The notes below the pieces were generated by a model that was not told the origin of the DNA, did no database searches, and saw only the letters and a list, made by a program, of their open reading frames with translations. Position numbers and translations under genes: made by a program. Source: Branchiostoma belcheri (Eukaryota > Chordata > Leptocardii > Amphioxiformes > Branchiostomatidae). From it: a stretch of 64,000 nt of DNA. Position 1 is the first letter of the stretch; each line of letters starts with the position of its first letter. Where the stretch lies: contig NW_017803909.1 of the NCBI RefSeq assembly GCF_001625305.1, forward strand, positions 2,545,638 through 2,609,637, read 5' to 3'. Positions 50,401-62,400 of the stretch are shown here, one piece after another.

Positions 50401-53400
50401 GGAAAACAGCGCCGGTGGTCCGGAGACAATGACAGGAAACTTGCCGGACCCCTGGAGTCAGTTCCTGAATAAAAAGGTACAGGTCAAGTTCTTAAACATT
50501 TCTGGATAAGTAGACTTTAAATCATGTAGTTTAACCAATAGAAACATTCATGTGATTTCACATTGGCTAGCCCCCTTTCATTCAAAGTTACATTGTACTT
50601 CATGCAGTTACTATTGAGTTGAATGTGTTTCTGTGTGCTATGCAATACATTTTTAGGTTAGAAATTTGTAGTAGCAGCCCCAGTTTGCTTGTAATAGGTT
50701 ATTTCAAAGAGAAACATGTTGTAATTTCTGTGATGTCCGATCAACCATGGCTTATAAGTATCGGGAACGTAATTATTGCATGAGGATTGCTTTAGGACCT
50801 TTAAAGTGAAATCTGAAAACTGAAACTGAAAGTCAAAGCACCCACCATGCCTGAGGTGCAATAGCTAAAACCTGTCAGTACATAACCCTGCTAACAGTAC
50901 AGCTTTGGCCTTCAAATGTGAAGTACAGAATGTGATCTAGTACATTCGGGCTCTAAAGTTCCAAGTTCCATCATGCGGCTTATTCATGCCTTATTTTTGC
51001 CCACAGGATGTGGAACATGATTCCCCGGACAGTGGACAGAGTGGACACTCCACAGAAAACACAGACACCTTTCCCGACAAGGTGGCAGAGTCCGAACCTG
51101 ACCAAGGTGTCACCGTCACTCCTCCGCCAGAAACAAACTCTGTGCACGATCCACCAGCAGGTGGGACTTCTGACATGTAATGTACAGTCAGGGCTCAAAA
51201 TACTGGGTGTATATACACCTTAGTGCAGGTAAAATGGGGGCCTGTGAAGGTATTTCTGTTGTCTATCTGCACCTAACCTGCACTGGTCCATGGCCATGTA
51301 CTGGGCTTATATACAAATGTATGTGTTTGTGGATCTTATATGCTGCATTAACTTTTACCGGTACCACCTATGTAGTATAAAAGAAATAATGACAATGGTT
51401 TCTGAACAGTTTTTAGTATGTCTGGTATAGGTAATTTTCACCAGTACAGGTATGCAAAAAAAAGTGTTTTGAGATATTTATGAGATGCTATATAGCCCTT
51501 TGCTGGAAAAAATATTGTAAAGAAAGGCTTACCAAAATTGGACACCAGTACCAGTTGGCAGTTGCACTACCAGATATTATGCAATTGATGTATATATAAG
51601 ATACCTGTTTTACTAAATTCCCACAGAAGCTAGTTCAGAAGAGGATCAGAAGGAGCCTGAGGCTGAGGTGATCTCCCATCCCCTGGAGCAGAGTGATGAC
51701 GAGCCTGACCTCAGCAGGTCAAGGGTGGAGACAGAGGACTCCTACAATGCAAACAGGTCAGATGTTGGGTAATAGTGCTAGAGCTAGCTAATTTACAATG
51801 CTGATGGGGGGTCTCTTCAAAGAGAGGTGTATTATAATGTAAGAATTGTTAGAGAGAAGAAATAGTAATGGAATGAAAAAAAGATTGCGAGAGAAAAAAT
51901 ACCTTGATCAAAGACATAAAAAAAATTTAAAGGGGTACCGCCCATAAGTATATATTACTTATAGCTACCGTGGTAGAACCAGCCTACGATATAAAACTAG
52001 CAAATGTTTGCTATCAGCGACATCACACTTTTGCCTCACAGATATGCTTTAGCATAGGATTGATCCAGCTTACTACATTAAAAGAATGATCAGAAAATTG
52101 ACTTTGACAAAAATCCAGTTTTGCTGCCCTGAAATTGCATTTGATGCCTTTAATTTTCCTGTGCTGCTGAGTAGTAAATCAGTTTGATGCACTTCTGAGG
52201 GGATCTGCTAGAGGGCACTGTTCTTCTGCTAATGCCATCCTCATGTAGCATGGTTACTCATATCCCCTGCTGTTGTGTGGTTTACAGCACGGACACCATG
52301 AACCAGCTGAATGAGGCAGCCAGACGGAAGGGTAACGTCCCCCATGGACTGTACCTGACCCTGAGCGACCATGACAGACTGAGGATATTTGCACATGAGT
52401 TTGCAGTTCGAGGCCTGCTGCCACACATAGAGAGAACTATCAGGACACTGAATGAACAAGTAAGTGCCTGTTTTAGAGTACCTACATGAAATACTTACAA
52501 GAAATATTTAGAGTCTTTGTAATTCTTTTTTTTGTCTCATGGATCATGGAAATGTGCTGATTACATGTAGCGTAATCTATTTTATGTATGGTTTTCTCAA
52601 CTCAGCAAGGTTTTGTTCCAACATTTTAACCACACTCTTCGGTGAATGTCACACCAAACAAGGTATGGATGAAGGAAAGTACAGATCTGTGATTGAAACT
52701 TAAACTTTTTGTTTCCATAGCTTGCGTCCAGAAAGGGCCTGCACAGGTCATTCTTCAGCGCTACCAAGAAGTGGTTTGGTGGGAACAAGCAGGCAGAGAA
52801 GGGCTCTGGTGTACAGAGCAACAACGGTGGAGGGATGTAAGTGCTCATTTGTAAAACTAAAAGATTTTAATGTTCGGTAGTTCTTGGGTCAGTGGTAAAA
52901 TTTTACAGCTAAATGAAGGATAAGTAGGCTGGAAGTTAGTGGTCTTACATTGCATACTTCAAACTATTAATTTACGGGGCTTGAAATACTGGGTGCACAT
53001 GCAACCTAGTGCAAGTAAAATATTGGGGCTGTGCAGGTATTTCTGATGTTTACCTGCACCTAACCTGGACTGGTCCATGACATTGCACTAGGCTTATATA
53101 CATACATGTAACCCTGCATGACATATAGGTGTATGTTGTTTTTATTTGTTGTATTAATTGTTACCACCTATGAGGTGTAAAAGAAATAATGGTAATGGCT
53201 ACAAATGTAACAGTTTCTGAACAGTTTTTTTTAATCCACACTTCCTAAATTCTCAGTGGTGTAGGTAAACTTTGTCTGGTACAGGTAATTTTCAGTGTTA
53301 CCTGCACTATAGTATGATGCAGAAAAAAGTATTTCGAGCCTTGATTCTAGTTTCCCTGTGTGTTCAGCTACTCGGAGGCCTCAGCAGAGGTGCAGCTGCG

Positions 53401-56400
53401 TAAGCTGGGTGACCTGTGTTTCCTGGTACAGATGTACGACCTGGCCTACACCTCCTACCACACTGCCAAGAGGGATTACACCAACGACCATGCCTGGATG
53501 CATGCAGCCGGCAGTCTGGTCAGTTATCATCACAAAGCTACTACCATAGGCTACATGACTGATAAAAGTTGGAGATAGAGATGTATATCAAAAGTTAAAA
53601 TAATCATTTTCCATATGTAGGTGTGACACTTGTAGTTTTTTATTTCTGATTCTGGGTGATACTTGCATCTTACATACATGATGTTGACTGTTACAGGAGA
53701 TGGCAGCCCTATCAGTGTTCATGCAGGGATCCCCACAGAGACAGTATCCCTCCCACTACATGGACTCTGCCATACAGATGTATAACCAGACATGCAAGTA
53801 AGTGCAAAACAAGTCATATTTGCATAATTATCTTTCCTACATTTTCAAATTGTTTTAGAAATGGCCAAATTTCAAAACCAACATTTCACTTTGATTTTAG
53901 ATCTCTATATTGGTATATTGTATCCTTCAATGATGATTATCATTATAAATGTACCTCCAGAAATCCCCAGTTTGCCACCAGAACCACCCTGCTAAGCACA
54001 GAGATCCTGAAAAGCATGAGTCTGTTTGGAGATGCTGCCATGCAGTTCATCAAGATGACCAGTGAGGTAGGGGGCATCTCTGCAACACGAGTAGTCTGAA
54101 TTTTTCTGCATTCTTTTAACATGTTGTACTGAATATCAAGAACGCATTTTGCTACTACAAAGTATATTTTGCAACTTTAATGATTCTTTCTAAAATGTTT
54201 CCTGCAGGATTCTGACTTGAGAAGTGCCCTGTTGTTAGAGCAGGCTGCCCATTGTTTCACCTCCATGAAGATGCCCATGGTCAGGAAATATGCCTTCCAC
54301 ATGATCCTGGCAGGACACAGGTTCAGTAAGGCAGGACAGGTACGGGCATTCTACTACACTGTTCTGTCCCTGTCCTTGGTGCTGAATAACATTCTACTAC
54401 ATTGTCTTGTGCTATTCCTGCCCTTCTTACTGAAGAACATTTTATTTCTACTACATCGTCCTGTGCTATCCCTGCCCTTGGTACTGAATAATGTTCTAGT
54501 TTTACTACATTGTCTTGTCCCATCCCTGCCCTTGGTGCTGAATAACATTCTACTACATTGTCTTGTGCTATCCCTGTCCTTGGTACTGAAGAAGATTTGA
54601 CTACATTGTCTTGTCCTATCCCTGTCTTGGGGCTGAATAACATTTTGCTGTATTCTGCCTTCCCTGTCCTTGGTGCTGAAATGCAATCACCTTACACAAA
54701 TGTTGTTATTACTGCTTCCATATTGCCAAAAATCAAAATGTACAATTTTATAATTTCCTCAACATACATTGTTCTGAAATCTTCCTGTTACAGAGAAAAC
54801 ATGCCCTGAGATCCTACTCTCAAGCAATGCAGATCTACAAGGGGAAGAGTTGGACCCTAGCCGAGGTAGGTTGCACTTTTGTATGCTTAATTTGTGTGTC
54901 CTTATTGCTGGACAATCTATTTTCCTTTGAACGAATTCTTGTCATTAAGAGCATTTTGCTGACATTTTGTGCAAGAAGAAAGACTTTTTTATGCAACCTG
55001 AAGATTTATTCAGCTGATGTTTTGGTGACCGTCTGTCACCTTCCTCAGGGCAATTCGGACTGGTCAGAATAAACCTCCTGGTTGTAAAAAGAGTCTCTGT
55101 ATTCAGTGACTTACCAACCTGATGAAACTATTCACAGATTTTGGGAAAGAAGTTGTAATAATTTCCTATTTTGTGGGTTTTGAAGGACCACATCAACTTC
55201 ACCATCGGTCGTCAGTCCTTCAACCTGAAGCAGCTGGAGAACGCTGTGTCTGCCTTCAGACATCTGCTCATCAACGAGAGCAAACAGACACCCACCCAGC
55301 AGACTGCCTTTCTCAGAGAGTATCTATTTGTCTTTAAGGTAGGGACTGAAAATAAACATCTTCTGCATTTATATTAAGATGTTATACAATGTGCAACTGT
55401 AACTTGCAGAAACTTGTAAGTAGTCATATATTGAAAGGTTTTAATAATCATTGTACTTATAATGTTGATGTTTGTCTTTTGGTCAATGCAATTTAAACTG
55501 ATGACAAAATATTAATATTGGCTGTGTTCAGAATAGGTAGGAATGGTTTAAACTAAATTAAGATATGGCATTTTTGTTGTGCATATCTGTAATTTCAACT
55601 TGCTGAAATACAATGTAACTGTACATGTAAGGTACTTATGAAATGTCCTTTCCTAAAATAAAGCACTGCCGAAAAGGATATAACATTTTGACCTGCAAAA
55701 CGAACTACAGGCTGATATGAACTGTGACAGTTGGAGAAAAAAAGTAGTTTGGTAGAATTTAAAATTGCAGTCAGCAAGCCTATAAATCTGTATGAAAAAT
55801 ATAAAATTGCTTGACTTCCTCAAATAAGAATGTCCTCTGCACCCTTCACCTACACAGTAGTATTGGTGTAGAACTATAGATAAAGAAGAGAAGAGAAGTC
55901 TGTAATGGATGTTAAACTCTGATTGGTGACATATTTCTAGGCCATCACCAGGACCTCAAATGGTGGAATGGCAGAGGATGGGACAGATGATGAAGAAGTG
56001 AGGAGATCTTTTGATGAAAGTTCAAGTTGAAGTAGCCAAGTAGGAGGATAGAACAGTGCACATAAATAAAACAGCACCTGACAAATCATTCAAGAATGAA
56101 AGTTGCAATTACTGTTTATATGCACCTTGAAATCTAATAAAAAATACTGCAAGATAAACAAAAATTCAGATCAGAAAAATCATCCAAACATTTTGCCAGC
56201 TTTTCATAACGCCCCATCATTATTGATTTAAAGGCTTCCCCACTTTCTGCGGTTATGCAGTTGAATGTTGTAAAAATTGCCTAACTGGCCATGTACATTG
56301 TATGGATTGAGACATCTGCCTAAATGTGCAGTTAGGCACATTTCCACAACTTAATGTTGAATGTCTACTAACAAATTCTACTATCATTGAAATTTTGTTT

Positions 56401-59400
56401 AGCAAATGTTACAGTGTGATTGCAGATATGCTTTTTCAAGTTGGCTTTGCAGAACAGTTTCAAGCATTTGACTTGTGCTCTAAATGGAACTTCTGCTGGC
56501 TTCAAGGCAAAGAAGAAAATAAATTTGTCCATCACACTTTAATTTTAAAAGAAAAGCATTACCAAGTGATTATGTTCCTGTTATAAGGCCCATGTTTCCT
56601 TCTGCCTGTAGCATTGGTTGACGACATCAGTGAATGAAGGTACCATGGTGCCAGGTACCCTCCCCCAGCTGCCCCTACCCTACATCAGGAGTGCAGACAC
56701 CAGGGTCTTACTGTGCCAAGAGAGCCAGTTCCCTACTACAACAGGTGGGACAGACTTACTGTCATCATAGATTCTTTATTGACTTGGCAAAAGTACAGGG
56801 ACTTCATGGCTCCTATCATAGCATTTATTTAGGGCTGTCATAATATGCCTAGGCCTGTTTTTATTTTTTTCATCCTGTCGCTTCATATTTTTTTGGAAAA
56901 AGATCTGAGAACCAACAAATCAAATTGTCGTGGCCTTATGTAGTGGAATCTGTATGGTGTAGTGGTAAAGCATCCGACTGTCAAGCAAGGGGACCCAGGT
57001 TCAATCCACAGTGTTGGACCCAGACATGTCCGGACATGCACCCAGTCGTTGTGTCCTTGGGAAAGGCACTTAACTTGTATTCCCCCCTCAGTTAGAGGGA
57101 ACCTGGGCCCTACTAGGGTTTGGGTTGGCGTTAGGGAGGGCATCCAGCCGTAAAAAAAAGCTTCAAAAAAGACTTGATGCACATCTAACCCCAGTTTCGG
57201 GTGAAACTGAATAGAGTTATGTACATGTACATGTGCTTGTAATCTACTGTAGGTAGTAGAACCAGAGCGACCTCAGTCAGTCTGGAGCAGCCCCTGGACA
57301 GACCCACGCTGCAGAAGTGGATAGACCTGGAGGATCTGGCCGTACGGGTGGCCAACGACGGGTCCCTGCCGGCCAGCTACCGCCCAACTGTCCAGTGTCT
57401 GGGGAAGTGCAGTAATAACTCTCACCGTCCAGTCTGTGTGGTTGGAGGTGAGACATATATTAAACAAAATTTAAAGTTTGATACTACTTGTCTTTTATGT
57501 TCGTCCATCTGTATGTAATAAATGTAGACTGAGTGCAGCACTTCTGTAGAGTTTTAGTGTTTAAACAACTTATGTACATGTAAAACTACATCAACTTAAC
57601 CAGTACTAGTAGTTGAGATTGATGGGCAGTAGAATTCCACACACTCAAGCTCTTTTTCATACAACAAATGGCATCAAATATAGCTGGATGACACACAGTC
57701 AAATTCACCTGCAAAATTATTTATGGTGAAGTAGAATTTTCATGTCACTTTCATCTCACACAGAGAAGGATGTTTCACACTCTTTTTGTTTCTTCCCAGA
57801 AACCCTGACAGTAGAAGTGGTGTTCAGTAACCCCCTGAGGATCCCCCTGGTGCTGTCTGACCTGCTGCTGATCTGGAGGTTTGTCCCCATCAAGTACAGT
57901 GGACCTGGAGGGGAGGACAAGCAGCACGACATGATCACCAACGAGAACGTGGAGCCGGGGAAGATGTCTCTCGCCGGAGAAGTCCTGCACACCCAGGTCA
58001 TCAAGGAGTTTGTCCTTGCTGCACAGGAGACAAAGCCAGTAAGATTTGTACAACCTTCACTTGCTTTAAATACTTACATTTGTATCTGAACCAGGGCTCT
58101 AGCAAGATAGATTTTTTTTCCATCAGCCCATGTTCATGTTTGAACCTAGGGTCAGAGTGCTCACAATCTACAGGGTAAATGTTAGAAATTTAAGCAATTT
58201 CTCACCTTTGTGAGAGGCAAATCACAGGGTCGAGAGTGGCTGTTGTTGGTCCTATGGATGCTTTTATATTTTTTTTCAAGATTTCTCTGTCAATTTTGTC
58301 CATCAGGTTGAGGGATTAGTTTGAAAAAAAATTTCTGTCACATGCCACAAAGTTTCTGCAATTGACAGAAAAACAGATTCTGGCTAGAGCCCTGATCTGA
58401 AGAAATCTGTTCCAACTGGGCTGATATTGCCTTATGTGAAGACAGGACAGTTACATACTTATATGTGTTTCCCCCTTTAGGCAAGGTTGATCCTGGTTCC
58501 ACAGCAGACCGGTGAGCTGCGTATCCTAGGGGTGGCCTACAGTCTGGGAGGAGGCTCATCCCAACAGCAGCAAGTCTCCACCTCAGGCATAGCAGGTCTA
58601 CAAACCCCACCCCCCAGCCCTCACACCCAGCCCCCCACCGTGGTCACCCAGCAACCCATGTTATCCCCCTCACCCACGGTAACACCCCCCGGAACCACCC
58701 CCCTAACCTCCTCCTCAAACCAGCTGGTCCCCCCCACCTCCGGCAGCCCCAAACCGCCCCCTAAGAAGCCCAGTTACATCAGCAGTGTGTATGTGAGAGG
58801 GAAACAAGAGCTGGAGATCCAGGGGCCAAGGCTCAACTCCACCAAGCAGGAGAGATGTAGCACTATCTATGGGTCCGACAGACGACTGGACCCTATTGTG
58901 GCTCCTCCCATGCCTCTGTTAGAGGTACATGTTGCTCCTCATCCTTATATTCATTCAGCAAATTATGTCAGACTCTGAGTAAAGAGATCTAGACTCTTTT
59001 TACAGTACCAAGTGTTTTGTTCACAGCCAACATTTCGGGGAAATTCTGACTCGTTCACATTGCACTGTTCACATTGCAGGTCACCAAAATGTTGGCTGTG
59101 AATAAAACACTTGGTTGTGTGAAAAGAGTCTCTTTATTCAGTAACTTACCAACCTGATGAAACTATTCACGCATGTCAGACTCTATAACTTTGTCTAATG
59201 CTGGTGACAATCAAACTCTGAAATGATGACTACTGATATGCATTTTCTATGCCATATATCAATATTTTGTGCTTGATTGTATACCGTTTTACTTGAAAAC
59301 ACTGACAATGAATTTCAATTGTGATTTTTTCCAGGTGTCGTTCCTCAACTTCCCAACAGCCCTCCTCTGTGGAGAAGTCCAGCAGACCCTGGTGGAATTC

Positions 59401-62400
59401 ACCAACACGGGCAAGTGTACGCTGCACAGACTCAGAGTAGCCTCCAGCAACCCAGAATTCTTTTCCTTCGGAATTACGCAGCCGGAAGAGCAAAGAACTT
59501 CCAAGTACATTTATAAGACTCTGCCACTGGATGGGGAGGAGTGTGGAAAGGCCCTGTCTGCCAAGATGTGCAATGTTACCAATGTTATAGATGTTCCCTT
59601 GCCGGATGGGACGTTAGCACCAGGGGCAACTGCCTGCCTGCCCATGTGGGTACGTGGAGTGAACACTAGTGGGGTTCATGAGATAGACTTCCTCTTCTAC
59701 TATGAAAGTCTGGAGAAGAGTCCCAAGATGAGGTAAGTTATGGAGACAACAGTACTCTAGTACAATAGTCATGCCTTCAAGTACCAGAGTTATCAACCAA
59801 GGATTGAGATGTTCAAAAATTCATTCTTTCCTTGAACTATCGCAGAGTGGAACTCGCTGTCACCAAGTACAGCAGGAGCATTGTCATTAGATAGCTTTAA
59901 ACAATGTTTAGAGTTAGATGTTCAAGGGTTAGGTGTAACAAGTCGTTTGGTGTAATGTAGCCAGCTGTCGCTGCGCCGCGTGCCTGCAAAGCTGGTGTGT
60001 TATGCCAAAGGGCGGTTATACCGGCTGTACAGATACAGATACAGATACTTCTTCATACATGTTTACCTGTAACATGCAGTTTACTAAGTTTAAAGATGAC
60101 ACTTAACAATCCATTGCAGTAACTACTATACTACAGGTGCATTTTGCCCCTGCTAATTTTTTATGATTTTTTCTTGCCTTGCCTCTGACCAGTCACCGAG
60201 TGTTACACCACACGGCCGTGGTACAGACCAGTAACTCCCTGTGTATCCGGGCGGTGGCCCAGCGCAGCAGACTGGCCCGGGTGTCCAGTCACCAGGACGA
60301 CACCAACTGTCTGGTCATCAACCTGGGCATGGAGAACCTCAACCAGGTACAACATGGGGTAATGCTGACATTCACACACAACTACATGTACATATATAGG
60401 ACATAGGAATTTTTCTTGTTTAAAGTTAAAATTTTTGGTCCAACACAAAAAGTTCTCTCACCTAGAGCTTTTGAACAGTCACTCTGGTCTTCCTCAGTAG
60501 ACTGACCCAGTGACTTCCCAATGGAAGAAGGAATTCTGACACTTTAGGAAATCATCTCTCCCATTGCCATGTACTCTTATACTACTTAAGAATCCTAGTC
60601 TGAAAACACACCGCTCTGAACACGTCAAGTAATGCAACTGAAAGGTTCATGACTGTGTTCTGTATCTGTAAAGACTGACCTTTAGATATCATAATACATG
60701 TATAATATAACTTTGATATGATCCAGAGAACATCACTTTGGTAAATACCTTCCCAAGTGACTGGTATAACTCCATAATGCAATGATTTCCTACCTTAGCA
60801 GAGCCTTTCATCTCTGATTAAGTTTCTTCTGAGGACTTTGAATGGAAGAAACAGATCCCTGGACCAGCTGGAACCAATCTCAGCCATGCCCTGTCCTGAC
60901 CTGGCATGAAGCTTAAAGCATTCCTGCCTATGTCTTTCATCTGTGGCTGACCTTACCATGTCACATAACAGATAACTATAACAAATCATCATTTAAGGAG
61001 AGCTCCAAAACCAAGCATCGCCTGTCTTCTCTATCTGCGACTGTGAACTGAAACCATTGCTACAATTTACTAATTGGCTGACATTTTTATCATCAACAAA
61101 TTCTCAAAGGTATAAGTAGAGTTATATCTGTCAGTCAGATGGAATATAGAAAGGGGCAAATAGAAAGTACTGGTAACAAACATTTAACATGAATTTTAAA
61201 AGAGGGATATCATGATCATAAAAATTAATTTTCCACAAATTTCACTCTAGTATAGCTACAACTGTAATTAGCAATTTGCCGTAATTTGCACACACCTACA
61301 TTGTGCTCTTGATAGGAAACCCTATTTTTTTTACTGGCAAATCACAATGCCAATGGATCTTCGAAGAAAAACAGATCAAGAACAAAAGATGAAAGAAAAA
61401 TTGATAAAGGCAGATGAGTTCTTTTCAACTTGTTGAACACGTACATCTTGAATTCTCAGATAAACGACTGGCACCCTCTTTCATCCATCCAGTCTGCTCC
61501 ACTGACGTTGGTGAGTTGTCAGTCACCAGGTAGTAAACAGAGTGGGATCAAGGTGGAGAGATCGCAATCTCTGATTTCTGTGTAGCATAATCTGGGCACG
61601 AGTAGTCAATGCACTCAATCAAAGATTTCAGCAAATGGAAGTCTTGATTTGTATTTAGGGAAGAATGCAAATCAAATAAAGAAAAGAGCTGAAGAAAAAT
61701 AAAAAAGGTGATTCTGCGGGTCAAGGCTGATCAATCCCAATTTGAAACTTAATATACTTGAAGTGTATTACTGAATTACGACTATTTCACTTGCTTTGAC
61801 TGTAGTTTATGTTGCCAACACACCCCCATTGTATACACACCCACTCACTTGAGCGCATGGTGTTAAAAACACTAACCACATTTGCTGCACACTTTCTTGT
61901 GTGACCACATATATGTTGTAATATTCTGTGCTGGTGGCCACATTATTTATGTACATGAATTTTTTTTGTATATTCCCATTCCCCGACGTTAGGGCACAAG
62001 GCAAAATATTTTACAGTCAATCAGGGGTTTTGATTTTCTTTCTTTAATCTTAATTTTCCACATTTACAGATCCATGACTCCAACATCACAGAGTTCACCA
62101 TACTGCAAGTGTCAGCAGCCAGCCCTGTGTGGACCCTCACCCCCATCAGTACACAGTGCAATATAGGTTAGTGCCATTCTTTTGGGGACTTTTATATACT
62201 GTAACTAAGGATCTAAATGGGAAGGATTTAGGTGTGGGAGGAAGGTTCTGCCATTCCTGACAGTCCAAATCTATTCTTGCTATTGCTGAAAAAAGATTTT
62301 TAAACAGTGAAAAAGTAAAACAAAATAGTGAGTGAAATTTGATGACGGAGGAAAATTTTAATGGAGAATGACAAGGAAAATTTTATCAAATGTAAATAGA

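Noticed and set aside
54217-54686. Long open frames on both strands after TRAPPC8 exon 13
   Set aside because: They arise from the 50-60-bp minisatellite, whose units keep several frames open; conservation ends at the 54339 donor.
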